A DNA stretch of 64,000 nucleotides from Elusimicrobiota bacterium (GCA_016706425.1 JADJJR010000001.1:434001-498000); one strand, 5' to 3'; counted from the stretch's first letter, positions 54,473 through 63,361 are shown. Numbers and translations: made by a program. The notes: generated by a model not told the origin, from the sequence alone.

Positions 54473-55966
54473 TCACTCACGTTCCCCGCGGAGGGTCGGT
54501 GTGGTTGCTTGGGGAATCAGTTCCTGGCCGACCATCTTGATTTTTCCGAAGTTGAGGAGGTGTTTCTCAATCTCGTGGAAGTTCACCAGGTGCGCCGCGC
54601 GTGCCCCGACGGGCTCGTTGATGACGGGACCGATTTCATGCATAACCACGCCGTGTTTGGCGTAAACGGCCACCGCGTCGGGGTCGCCCATAAAACACCA
54701 GGCGCTCAAGCGGAGGCGTTTGCTGATGCGGTACAAAAGCCGGAACAGTCCCAGGAGGAGGATCGCCCCTTTTCGACGGTCGCCCGGCGCCAGAGGCCGT
54801 TCCTTGGTCGTCGCGGAAAAGGGGGGAATCTGGATTGACATAAGCGCCGACCAGATGTCGGCCGAGGCCCGGGCGTAGGGGTCGGCCAACGCCAAACGGG
54901 ACAACTCGGCAATTTTTCGGGAGGCGGCCAGCTTTTTTTGTTGCTCTGGGCTCGCGGCCTCCAGGGTTTGGAACCCGATCTGGGAATTGAGCACCAGACG
55001 GAGGGTGCCCACGGCGTTGTTCTCCTTGTCCAGGGCCAAGCCGTGGATCGCCCAAGCGTCTTGGGGGTCGACGTGCCGCTCCCCCGGGAAGAGGGTCGGG
55101 TCGGCGACCTTGATGTCCTGAACGTAGGATTTGTATCGGAGACGATACACCTTGTCCAACAGTTCGCCTGATGTGGCGGCTGTGAATTGGAATCCGCCCA
55201 ACCGAAAATCAAGACCTTTGACAAGGTCCCTCTCCTGCACCGCCGGGGGGGGGGCGGTCGGCTGTTTCATCAAGGCCGCCATGATTTTCTGACGGAATTG
55301 ACCGACAGGTTCCTTGGCCTTGGCCATGATCAAGGCGTAGGGGGCGCGCCGTCCGTGGTAATCGGTTTCGGGCCCGATGGGAAGCCAAGGCAAGCCGAAC
55401 CGCTTGAGGAGAAGCCACAGGGACCTTTCGCTCGCCATGATCAGGTGATCGATGCCGTTGGCGGCCGCTGTTTCGTATATCACGCTGATGAGCCCCAGGA
55501 CGACGACCAAGCGCCGTGGCACCGCGTCGTTGTTGGCCGTGAAGAAGGGCGGCGGGGTTGTTTTTCGGGAACGGATCAAATGGCGAAAGAAATAATCCAT
55601 TTCCCGTCGGAATTCGAGCGCCGCGCCCCGGAATTCCTTGTCCATGGCGAGACGGCTGACCTCGGCGACCCGCGCCGGGGCCTCGTAGGCGGCGCGCTTG
55701 TCGGCGTCCGCAAACCCCAGGGCCGGAAAGCCCAGGGGCGAACGACGAATCAAACGGGCCGTGCCGACCACTCGACCTTTGCGGTCCAAGGCGACCAACG
55801 GGATCGCGTGGGAATCGAGGGCGTCTTTTTCGAGTCCGTCGGGGTGGTCGGCCGCTTTTTCAAAGCCGTATTCCTCAACGTAGACCTGGTAGCGCAGGCG
55901 GTGGAGGGCCTCACGCAACGCGTCGGTGTCGGCGATTTGAAAGGTGTATTCCCCGAGTTGTATCAT
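54473..55966 (-). CDS. Tandem autoinducer-synthase-like GNAT acyltransferase
   Basis: 497 residues from ATG 55966, 28 bases after a predicted transcript start; an in-frame TTG at 56029 lies in the promoter. Two related halves are seen: residues 1-225 (LREALHRLRYQVYVEEYGFE, DSHAIPLVALDRKGRVVGTARLI, VAEVSRLAMDKEFRG) and 255-480 (LLDKVYRLRYKSYVQDIKVA, WAIHGLALDKENNAVGTLRLV, IAELSRLALADPYAR). Both resemble the PEP-CTERM/exosortase-associated acyltransferases, relatives of LuxI and N-acyl amino acid synthases. It may make an acylated small molecule. No exosortase or PEP-CTERM gene is in the window. Confidence 0.8.
   Translation of the reverse strand: MIQLGEYTFQIADTDALREALHRLRYQVYVEEYGFEKAADHPDGLEKDALDSHAIPLVALDRKGRVVGTARLIRRSPLGFPALGFADADKRAAYEAPARVAEVSRLAMDKEFRGAALEFRREMDYFFRHLIRSRKTTPPPFFTANNDAVPRRLVVVLGLISVIYETAAANGIDHLIMASERSLWLLLKRFGLPWLPIGPETDYHGRRAPYALIMAKAKEPVGQFRQKIMAALMKQPTAPPPAVQERDLVKGLDFRLGGFQFTAATSGELLDKVYRLRYKSYVQDIKVADPTLFPGERHVDPQDAWAIHGLALDKENNAVGTLRLVLNSQIGFQTLEAASPEQQKKLAASRKIAELSRLALADPYARASADIWSALMSIQIPPFSATTKERPLAPGDRRKGAILLLGLFRLLYRISKRLRLSAWCFMGDPDAVAVYAKHGVVMHEIGPVINEPVGARAAHLVNFHEIEKHLLNFGKIKMVGQELIPQATTPTLRGERE
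55937..55966 (+). promoter_or_regulatory. Promoter of the MFS gene
   Basis: TTGAAA (55937-55942) and TATCAT (55961-55966, 5 of 6) are 18 bases apart on the plus strand. The -10 coincides with the start codon of the divergent acyltransferase gene. Confidence 0.45.
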
Positions 55967-55977
55967 GTCGTTGTCGG

Positions 55978-55996
55978 CGGGTCCCGTGGGGACCCG
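55978..55996. repeat. Short perfect inverted repeat between two divergent starts
   Basis: CGGGTCC (55978-55984) and GGACCCG (55990-55996) form a perfect 7-bp dyad. It lies between the predicted transcript starts of the two divergent genes and would be in both 5' leaders, so it could be an operator or a small leader hairpin. Confidence 0.35.
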
Positions 55997-56000
55997 TCTA

Positions 56001-56029
56001 AAGGTACCCCCGGCTTCCCCGCCTGTCAA
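56001..56029 (-). promoter_or_regulatory. Promoter of the acyltransferase gene
   Basis: On the minus strand a perfect TTGACA (56029-56024) is followed after 17 bases by TACCTT (56006-56001). The -35 sits in the loop of a small CCCGCC/GGCGGG hairpin. Confidence 0.45.
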
Positions 56030-56055
56030 GGCGGGCGCGACACGAAAGGACTTCC

Positions 56056-57309
56056 ATGTTGACCGCCGTGTGGGGCCGGGCGTTCCGCGCCCTGCGCCAT
56101 CGCAATTACCGTTTGTTTTTCGCCGGGCAAATCGTCTCCCTGGTCGGCACGTGGATGACGAGCACGGCCACGGTGTGGCTCGTCTACCGCCTGACGGGGT
56201 CGCCGCTTCTGTTGGGGGTCGTCGGCTTCGCCGGCCAAATTCCGGCGGCGGTGTTGACCCCCGTGGCCGGGGTCTACATCGACTCCTGGAACAAGCACCG
56301 CGTGCTGATCGCGACCCAGGTGGCTTCCATGCTGCAATCCTTCGCCTTGGCCGCGATGGTGTTTTCGGGCCTGGCCTCGATCCCGGTTTTGGTCGCGCTG
56401 AGCGTTTTGCAAGGCGTCATCAACGCCTTTGAGATGCCCTGCCGCCAATCCATCGTCATTTCCTTGATCGAAGACAAGAACGACCTGGGCAACGCCATCG
56501 CCCTCAATTCGTCGATGTTCAACGCCGCCCGGTTGGCGGGGCCGGCCCTGGGCGGCGCGGTCATTGCCGCGGTGGGGGAAGGGTGGTGCTATTTGATCGA
56601 CGGGGTCAGTTTTTTTGCGGTCTTGGTCTCCCTCTTGTTGATGCGCGTGGCCCCCCTCGTCGCGGCGGTGCCGACGGAGGGTCCCTGGGCGCGGTTCCGG
56701 GAAGGGTGGCGTTACACGTTCCATTCGCCCCCCTTGCGGTCGCTCCTGTTGTTGTTGGCGGTCAGCAGTCTGGTGGGCGCGCCTTACACGGTGCTGATGC
56801 CCGTGTTCGCTAAATCGATCCTGGGCGGCGGACCGCAAACACTCGGACTCCTTATGGGGGCTGGGGGGGCGGGGGCCCTGGTGGCGGCCTTGACGCTCGC
56901 GGCGCGAACCTCCGTGCGGGGCCTCACGGGTTGGGTGCCCCGGGCCGGGGCGGTCTTCGGGGTGGGTTTGATTCTGTTTTCCTTCTCCCGCTCGGTTCCC
57001 CTCTCGGTCCTCTTGATATTTTTGGCAGCCGCCGGGTTCATGATCCAAGTGGCGGGCAGCAACACGGTCCTTCAAACCATCGTGGACGACGACAAACGGG
57101 GACGCGTGTTGAGCCTGTTCGTCCTTTCGTTTTTGGGCACCGCGCCCTTTGGCAGCTTGTTCGCCGGAGCCGTGGCCGAGCGTTGGGGCGCGCCTTTTGC
57201 CTTGCAGATTGGTGGGGTCTGCTGCCTGGTGGGGGCCCTGTGGTTTTTCCGCCAGTTGCCGTCCATTCGAGCCGCCATACGACCCATTTACGAACGATTG
57301 AATTTTTAG
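56056..57309 (+). CDS. MFS transporter (EntS/MFS_3-like exporter)
   Basis: 417 residues with about 12 hydrophobic segments and AAAGGA before the ATG. The opening FRALRHRNYRLFFAGQIVSLVGTWM is typical of the MFS_3 group that includes the enterobactin exporter EntS. The inter-segment loops VYIDSWNKHRVLIATQ and AVAERWGAPFALQIGG fit. It lies divergent from the tandem acyltransferase, so it could export that enzyme's product; this is a guess from position. Confidence 0.85.
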   Translation: MLTAVWGRAFRALRHRNYRLFFAGQIVSLVGTWMTSTATVWLVYRLTGSPLLLGVVGFAGQIPAAVLTPVAGVYIDSWNKHRVLIATQVASMLQSFALAAMVFSGLASIPVLVALSVLQGVINAFEMPCRQSIVISLIEDKNDLGNAIALNSSMFNAARLAGPALGGAVIAAVGEGWCYLIDGVSFFAVLVSLLLMRVAPLVAAVPTEGPWARFREGWRYTFHSPPLRSLLLLLAVSSLVGAPYTVLMPVFAKSILGGGPQTLGLLMGAGGAGALVAALTLAARTSVRGLTGWVPRAGAVFGVGLILFSFSRSVPLSVLLIFLAAAGFMIQVAGSNTVLQTIVDDDKRGRVLSLFVLSFLGTAPFGSLFAGAVAERWGAPFALQIGGVCCLVGALWFFRQLPSIRAAIRPIYERLNF

Positions 57310-57448
57310 CGGGGGAAAGTGTGAGTTTTGACGGGAGGCAATCCATTACAACTCGTTTACAATTAATTAATGCAAATTTAACCCGAAGCCCTTAGAATAC
57401 CTCCCTTGGCGTGACATTTATCGTTCGTTCCTTTCCCCGGAGGTTTAA

Positions 57449-60400
57449 GTGAAAAAAATTCCGAGTCTGTTGGGTGCGATGTTCGTGGGAGCGTTGTCCT
57501 GGGCGGCCGCGGATTTGGAAATGGTTTCCTTCGCCGCCGTGCCGGGCTACGGCGCGGCCAAGCCGGGGGAATCGATTCCCGTTAATGCCCAAATTCGGAA
57601 CAACGGCGACGTTTCGGTCCCGAGCACCGTGATCCTTTTCAATTATTCCAACGGCACCTCGACCTCCACGGCGGTGGGGCCCGTCGCTCCCGGCCAAACG
57701 CGTGTCATCTCCCTCTTGCCCTTGCCCGGCGTCGCGGCCGAAGGAGACCACACGATCGCGGCGACCGTGGACGGGATCAACGCCATCGCCGAGGGGAACG
57801 AATCCAACAACACCCTCTCCGCCCCCTTCACCGTGGACGGGACCCCTCCCGCGTTGGCCTTCACGTCGCCCCTTAATAATCATGTGTCCACCGGTGCGGT
57901 CGCCTTTGACATCGCCGCCAACGACAACACGGGGATCGTCCGCGTGGATTTGCAAATCAACGGCGGTCCTTCGATGACTTTCACAACGCCGCCGTTTCAA
58001 TACGTTTGGAACACCGCGGGCGTCACCGCGGGGAACCATTCGGCCGTCGCCATGGCTTTCGATAAGGCCTGGAACATCACCACATCGGTTGTGAATGTGT
58101 ATGTCCCGCCGGCGGGATCCGCCCCCGATTTGGTGATTTCCACCGTCTCCCTCAGCCCCGCGGCGGTGTTGGCGGGTCAATCGGTCCCCTTGGCGATTCA
58201 GTTCACCGTGACCAACCAAGGCAATCTGCCGATTTCGGCCCCTTTCCACGTCCGTTCGGCGAACACCGTCGCCGGCCAGGTGCGAATCAGCAGCGTGTCC
58301 GTCCCCGCGCCGTTGGCCGCCGGGGCGTCGTACACCGGGATGTTGTATTCCCTAACGCCGTCGGTGTCGGGCTTGAACACCGTTTCGGTTTTCGCCGATC
58401 AAGGCAATCTTATCGCCGAAGGCGATGAAACGAACAACACCCGAAGGGCTTATTTGGCGGTCGACGGGTCGGGCCCCACGGTCCTCGTGTCCACCGACGC
58501 CCTGGTTTCCCCGGTCTCCGGGATCGTTGCGTTTCCCGTTCAATCCGCCGATGGGGAAAGCGGGTTGGACCGGGTTCAATTTCTTGTGGACGGCGTCGTG
58601 GTCAACACCGTCCCGGCGGCGGTGTACCCGATCCCGGGCGCGGAATTCCCGTATTACGTCGTGGACACGACCTTTACGTGGGATTCCCGAACCGTGCAAA
58701 ACGGCGCCCACGCTCTCGGGGCGCGCGGCATCGATCGGTTGGGTTTGACAACGGACGTGACGTTGCCGATCACGGTGTCCAACCCGGACCAAAGCCAATT
58801 GATTTCCGTGTCCCCCGCTGTCGGGGCCACGGTGTTGGCCAGAAAGACATTTTCCACCGTCGTGACGGTGAAAAACACGGGCACCACCGCCTGGACCCGG
58901 TCCGGGGGATACCAATTGTCCGCCGTGAACGGAACCCCCGCGCTGTGGGGCCCCACCGGTGTGTTGTTGGGGGTTTCCGAAACCATCGTCCCCGCGGTCA
59001 ATAAAGCGTTTTCATTGAGTTTGGTGGCGCCGTCCACGCCGGGGGTTTATGCGCTGCAGTACCAAATGACGCACAACGGTCCGTCGTTCGGCCAGCCCGG
59101 GTTGAATCAAACGGTCACGGTGTTGGCCGACACCGTTCCGCCGACGGTTCCGGGTTCGCCCGCGTTGTCGGCCGCGAGCACCACGACGCTGACATTGTCC
59201 TGGGGCGCGGCCTCCGACAACGTGCGGGTGGCCTCCTACGTGGTGGATGTTTCCACGAACCCCACGTTCGCCCCCGCCTGGCCGGGTTACAACGGCTTGA
59301 ACGTGGGGAACGTGACCTCTCGCGTCCTCACCGGGTTGGCCACGGGCACAACGTACCACGCCCGGGTGAACGCCGTGGACGCCAACGCCCTTGTGGGCGC
59401 CAAATCCGCGACCGCTTCGCGCGCGACCTTGGCAACGGTGGACGTCACGCCGCCCGCGGTGCTCCTCTCCACCCCCACCGGCGGACAGGTGTTGACCAGC
59501 AACCTGACCGCCTCGGCGACGGCCAGCGACGACAATCAAGTCAAGTCCGTGGTGTTTGCGATGGACGGGGCGGTGAAGCTCACGGACACGGCGGCGCCCT
59601 ATCAATACGCCATCCCGGTTTCCACTCTGGTGAACGGGTCGCACACGTTGACCGCGACCGCGACCGATTACGCCAACAACGCCTCCTCCCACACCATCGT
59701 GTTTGTGGCGTCCTACGACCGCACGCCCCCGGGCGACCCCGCGTCGGTGTTTATTAAATATCCAACGGTGAGCGGGTTCACCGTCACTTGGAGTGCGGCC
59801 ACCGACAACGTGGGGGTCGCGGGCCACCGGCTGGATCTTTCTCTGACGCCGACCTTCGCCACCTATGTGTCGGGTTATCAGAATCTCAACGTGGGCAACG
59901 TTTTGAGCCGCGCCATCACGGGCCTCGCCGCCGGGACGACCTATCATGCCCGTGTTCGGGCCTACGACGCCAACGGGAATGTTTCCGTCAATAACATCAC
60001 CGGCGTCGGCGCCACCTTGGCCACCCCCGACACGGTCAATCCGGTGGTGGCGATCTCCACCCCCTTCGCCGGAAGCACGGTGAGCGGGGTGGTCCCGGTG
60101 AGCGCCATCGCGTCGGACGCCAACGGGGTCACGCAGGTTCGGTTCAACGTGGACGGTTCTTGGAAGTTCACCGACACCGAAGCGCCCTACGCCTTTGTTT
60201 GGGACACGTCGCTGTTGGCCACGGGCAATCACAGCCTGCAGGCCGTGGCCCACGACCCCTCGGGGCGCACCGGAACCCACACCGTCACGGTGAACGTATC
60301 GCGCCCCGGCATGGCCGCGGCGGCCGTTGCGGCGCCCGAACCCGAGACGTTATTCGGTTTGAAGGAGGCCCTGGTGTTTCCCTCCCCGGTCCGTGGGTCC

Positions 60401-60637
60401 GCTGGGACGGTCCGGGTCGTGACGGGTTCGGCCGACCGGGTGCGGGCCGAAGTCGATAGCTTGCGTGGAGAACGGGTGTGGGAAATGACTTGGGAGGGGG
60501 GCTCCAACGCGGGCGGGGTCTACGAGGCCGCGATCCCCACGTCGGGCTTGACCACGGGGGTCTACGTTCTCCGGGTGGAATCCCAAAAAGGCGGGGAAAT
60601 TCAAAAAACCACGCGCAAATTCGCCGTCGTTCGATAA
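57449..60637 (+). CDS. Large secreted Ig/FN3 repeat protein with FlgD- or type IX-like C-terminal domain
   Basis: 1062 residues from GTG 57449, with GGAGG at 57439-57443. After a signal peptide (1-20) comes a CARDB-like domain (about 25-130), an Ig-like domain starting TPPALAFTSP, a second CARDB (about 225-335), and another Ig-like domain. An NBR1-type Ig (about 450-560, VVTVKNTGTTAWTRSGGYQL) follows, then two FN3 domains with nearly identical GLNVGNV and LATGTTYHARV pieces, alternating with Ig-like domains that carry TDTAAPYQYA and TDTEAPYAFV. The last 85 residues (ALVFPSPVRG..GVYVLRVESQKG..KFAVVR) resemble FlgD-type or type IX sorting domains. Probably a surface or extracellular adhesion protein. 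Confidence 0.82.
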   Translation: MKKIPSLLGAMFVGALSWAAADLEMVSFAAVPGYGAAKPGESIPVNAQIRNNGDVSVPSTVILFNYSNGTSTSTAVGPVAPGQTRVISLLPLPGVAAEGDHTIAATVDGINAIAEGNESNNTLSAPFTVDGTPPALAFTSPLNNHVSTGAVAFDIAANDNTGIVRVDLQINGGPSMTFTTPPFQYVWNTAGVTAGNHSAVAMAFDKAWNITTSVVNVYVPPAGSAPDLVISTVSLSPAAVLAGQSVPLAIQFTVTNQGNLPISAPFHVRSANTVAGQVRISSVSVPAPLAAGASYTGMLYSLTPSVSGLNTVSVFADQGNLIAEGDETNNTRRAYLAVDGSGPTVLVSTDALVSPVSGIVAFPVQSADGESGLDRVQFLVDGVVVNTVPAAVYPIPGAEFPYYVVDTTFTWDSRTVQNGAHALGARGIDRLGLTTDVTLPITVSNPDQSQLISVSPAVGATVLARKTFSTVVTVKNTGTTAWTRSGGYQLSAVNGTPALWGPTGVLLGVSETIVPAVNKAFSLSLVAPSTPGVYALQYQMTHNGPSFGQPGLNQTVTVLADTVPPTVPGSPALSAASTTTLTLSWGAASDNVRVASYVVDVSTNPTFAPAWPGYNGLNVGNVTSRVLTGLATGTTYHARVNAVDANALVGAKSATASRATLATVDVTPPAVLLSTPTGGQVLTSNLTASATASDDNQVKSVVFAMDGAVKLTDTAAPYQYAIPVSTLVNGSHTLTATATDYANNASSHTIVFVASYDRTPPGDPASVFIKYPTVSGFTVTWSAATDNVGVAGHRLDLSLTPTFATYVSGYQNLNVGNVLSRAITGLAAGTTYHARVRAYDANGNVSVNNITGVGATLATPDTVNPVVAISTPFAGSTVSGVVPVSAIASDANGVTQVRFNVDGSWKFTDTEAPYAFVWDTSLLATGNHSLQAVAHDPSGRTGTHTVTVNVSRPGMAAAAVAAPEPETLFGLKEALVFPSPVRGSAGTVRVVTGSADRVRAEVDSLRGERVWEMTWEGGSNAGGVYEAAIPTSGLTTGVYVLRVESQKGGEIQKTTRKFAVVR

Positions 60638-60650
60638 CAGGATCTTTACA

Positions 60651-60690
60651 ACGGGGGTCGGGAATTTATTTCCCGACCCCCGTTTTTTTT
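60651..60690 (+). terminator. Strong intrinsic terminator after the secreted protein
   Basis: A perfect 14-bp stem (60651-60664 with 60670-60683) with a 5-base loop runs into eight T residues. Confidence 0.9.
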
Positions 60691-60699
60691 GTGGTCCAT

Positions 60700-60729
60700 T
60701 TGACAAAGCGATGGCGAAACCGGCATAAT
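60700..60729 (+). promoter_or_regulatory. Promoter of the metY leader
   Basis: A perfect TTGACA (60700-60705) and CATAAT (60724-60729, 5 of 6) are 18 bases apart, directly after the upstream terminator. The predicted start is near 60736, about 195 bases before metY. Confidence 0.7.
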
Positions 60730-60735
60730 GGATCT

Positions 60736-60882
60736 GATTTCCGGCGAGGCTTTAATTTCCAACTTGCCCCGGCCGGCCCGAACGGGCGAACAGGGCGCTA
60801 AAGCGGTCGCGATCCCACCGGCTTATTCGATGGCCCGCGCCGCAATCTTCGGCGCGGGCTTTTTCGTTGCCGCCAGGCAACG
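60736..60882 (+). promoter_or_regulatory. Riboswitch-like attenuator leader upstream of metY
   Basis: A structured domain can be drawn: GCGA (60744-747) with TCGC (807-810), GCTTT (749-753) with AAAGC (800-804), GCCC (766-769) with GGGC (793-796), and GCCC (776-779) with GGGC (784-787). It is followed by an intrinsic terminator (stem 60833-842 with 60850-859, then TTTTT 860-864) well before the start codon, and by a perfect 7-bp hairpin (60865-882). GGCGC at 60794-798 can pair with GCGCC at 60837-841, which would break the terminator. The arrangement is that of a transcription-attenuating riboswitch. It does not match the SAM-I, SAM-II, SAH or cobalamin consensus I know. Confidence 0.6.
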
Positions 60883-60930
60883 TACCGGTTTGTAGGACGG
60901 GATCAAAGCCGCTCCAAAACGGAGTCTTCC

Positions 60931-62223
60931 ATGACACAGTTCGACGCGAAGTTGAAACCCGAAACCATTGCCCTGCACGGCGGCCAAGAGTCGGACCCGA
61001 CCACCGGGTCCCGGGCGGTGCCGATCTACCAAACCACCAGCTACCAGTTTAAAAGCACCGACCACGCGGCCGCCCTGTTCGGCCTGCGGGAGTTCGGCAA
61101 CATCTACACCCGACTCATGAACCCCACCACCGACGTTCTGGAAAAACGGATCGCCGCCCTGGACGGCGGTGTCGGGGCGCTGGCGGTGGCCAGCGGCCAG
61201 TCGGCCATCACCCTGGCGATCTTGAACATCGCCCAGGCGGGCGACGAGATCGTCTCCGCCGACAACCTATACGGGGGCACCTACAACCTGTTCCACTACA
61301 CCCTGCCCAAGTTCGGGGTCAATGTGAAGTTCGTAAAGTCCAACGACCTCGACGCTTTCCGCAAAGCCGTCACCCCCAAAACCAAGGCGTTCTACGCCGA
61401 ATCCATTGGCAACCCGAAGCTGGATGTGGCCGATTTGGAAGGCATCGCGAAGGTGGCCCACGACGCGGGGGTTCCGTTCCTCCTCGATAATACCGTCTCG
61501 CCCTACCTCCTGCGTCCCTTCGATCACGGGGTCGACATCGCCGTCTATTCGGCCACCAAATTCATCGGCGGACACGGCACCTCCATCGGCGGGCTGATTG
61601 TGGACTCCGGCAAATTCAACTGGACCAACGGCAAGTTCCCCCTCATCGCCGACCCGGACCCGTCCTACCACGGCGTCAACTTCGTGGAGGCGTTGAAACC
61701 CATCGGCAACATCGCCTACATCATCAAAGCGCGGGTGATACTCTTGCGCGACGTGGGTCCGGCGATGTCGCCCTTCAACGCCTTCCAGTTTCTGCAGGGG
61801 TTTGAGACCTTGCACCTGCGCATGCCGCGCCATTCGGAAAACGCCTTGGCCGTGGCCACGTTCCTGAAAAAGCACCCCAAAGTCAGCTGGGTCAACTACC
61901 CCGGTTTGGCCGACAGCCCCGAACAGGCGCGGGTCAAAAAGTATTTGCCCAAGGGCGCCGGCGCCATCCTGGGTTTCGGTATCAAAGGGGGCCAAGAGGC
62001 GGGGGTGAAGTTCATTAACGGGCTCAAGCTCTTGTCCCATGTGGCCAACGTCGGCGACGCCAAATCCCTCGCCATCCACCCCGCCACCACGACCCATTCC
62101 CAGCTGTCCGCCGAAGAGCAAAAAGCCACCGGCGTGACGCCGGACTTCGTGCGCCTTTCCATCGGCATCGAGCACATCGACGACATCCTGGCGGACATCG
62201 ACCAGGCTTTGAAGGGAGCTTAA
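60931..62223 (+). CDS. metY: O-acetylhomoserine sulfhydrylase
   Basis: 430 residues. A PLP enzyme of the Cys/Met metabolism group that makes homocysteine from O-acetylhomoserine and sulfide. N-terminal KPETIALHGGQESDPTTGSRAVPIYQTTSYQF, GNIYTRLMNPTTDVLE, and the PLP-lysine segment YSATKFIGGHGTSIGG are visible; the length of 430 is typical of MetY rather than the shorter MetB/MetC. It is the first gene of metY-metX-metW behind the attenuator leader. Confidence 0.95.
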   Translation: MTQFDAKLKPETIALHGGQESDPTTGSRAVPIYQTTSYQFKSTDHAAALFGLREFGNIYTRLMNPTTDVLEKRIAALDGGVGALAVASGQSAITLAILNIAQAGDEIVSADNLYGGTYNLFHYTLPKFGVNVKFVKSNDLDAFRKAVTPKTKAFYAESIGNPKLDVADLEGIAKVAHDAGVPFLLDNTVSPYLLRPFDHGVDIAVYSATKFIGGHGTSIGGLIVDSGKFNWTNGKFPLIADPDPSYHGVNFVEALKPIGNIAYIIKARVILLRDVGPAMSPFNAFQFLQGFETLHLRMPRHSENALAVATFLKKHPKVSWVNYPGLADSPEQARVKKYLPKGAGAILGFGIKGGQEAGVKFINGLKLLSHVANVGDAKSLAIHPATTTHSQLSAEEQKATGVTPDFVRLSIGIEHIDDILADIDQALKGA

Positions 62224-62227
62224 TCCC

Positions 62228-63361
62228 ATGTCAGACCCCGCGCCGGTATCGGCGTTGGGCGTGGTGGAAACCCGAACGTTCACGTTCGGGGAAAGGGACC
62301 CCCTGGTCCTGGCCTCGGGCCAAACCCTGGGCCCGGTGACCCTGGCCTACGAAACCTACGGCGCGCTATCGCCGGACAAATCGAACGCGGTGCTCCTGCT
62401 CCACGCGCTCACGGGGGACGCCCACGCGGCGGGCCTGCACGCGGGCGAACCCCGCCCCGGCTGGTGGGACCCCCTGGTCGGGCCCGGCAAGGCCTTCGAC
62501 ACCGACAAGTATTTCGTGGTCTGCTCCAACGTCATCGGCGGCTGTCGCGGCTCGACCGGTCCCGGGGCGGCGTCCGCCGCTTTAGGAGGAAAACCTTACG
62601 GAATAACCTTCCCCGTCATCACCATCGCCGACATGGTGGAGGCCCAGCGACGGCTCATGGACCACCTCGGCGTCCCCGCCTGGCTCGCGGTGTCGGGCGG
62701 GTCCATGGGCGGTATGCAGGCCTTGCAGTGGGCGGCGTCCTACCCCGACCGGGTGCGGAGCGTCATCCCCATCGCGACCACGCTCAAACACTCGCCCCAA
62801 CAAATCGCTTTCGATGAAGTGGGGCGCCAAGCCGTCATGGCCGACCCGGATTGGCTGGGGGGCAATTACTACGACCACGGCCAGCCCGAACGCGGCCTCG
62901 CCGTCGCCCGCATGATCGGCCACATCACCTACATGTCCGACCAATCCATGGAAGAGAAATTTTCACGCCGCCTCAAAAACGAGGGGTTTAAATTTTCTTT
63001 CGACGCCGAGTTCGAGGTCGAAGGCTACCTCCGCTACCGTGGGGCCAACTTCGTTCGCCGTTTCGACGCCAACAGCTATTTGTACGTCACCCGCGCCATG
63101 GACTATTTCGATCTCTCGGGCGAAAAGCTGTTCAAGCCCGGCGCGCCGGTGCCGCGCTATTTGGTGATCTCCTTCAAATCGGACTGGCTCTACCCGTCCT
63201 ACCAATCCCGGGACATCGTCGCCGCTGTGCGGGCGCACCGGGGGGACGTCACCTACGTGGAAGTCCATTCCACCTACGGCCACGACGCCTTCCTGGTGGA
63301 ATACGACGAGCAAACGCGCCTCATCAAATCCTTTCTGGCCAAAACCCGGGAGGGCGCGTGA
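62228..63361 (+). CDS. metX: Homoserine O-acetyltransferase
   Basis: 377 residues, with GGGAG before ATG 62228. It is an alpha/beta hydrolase that acetylates homoserine with acetyl-CoA. Nucleophile Ser in AVSGGSMGGMQALQWAASYP; the substrate segment CSNVIGGCRGSTGP; catalytic Asp in SFKSDWLYPS; catalytic His in STYGHDAFLVE. The start is four bases after metY. Together with MetY it forms the direct sulfhydrylation route to homocysteine. Confidence 0.95.
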   Translation: MSDPAPVSALGVVETRTFTFGERDPLVLASGQTLGPVTLAYETYGALSPDKSNAVLLLHALTGDAHAAGLHAGEPRPGWWDPLVGPGKAFDTDKYFVVCSNVIGGCRGSTGPGAASAALGGKPYGITFPVITIADMVEAQRRLMDHLGVPAWLAVSGGSMGGMQALQWAASYPDRVRSVIPIATTLKHSPQQIAFDEVGRQAVMADPDWLGGNYYDHGQPERGLAVARMIGHITYMSDQSMEEKFSRRLKNEGFKFSFDAEFEVEGYLRYRGANFVRRFDANSYLYVTRAMDYFDLSGEKLFKPGAPVPRYLVISFKSDWLYPSYQSRDIVAAVRAHRGDVTYVEVHSTYGHDAFLVEYDEQTRLIKSFLAKTREGA

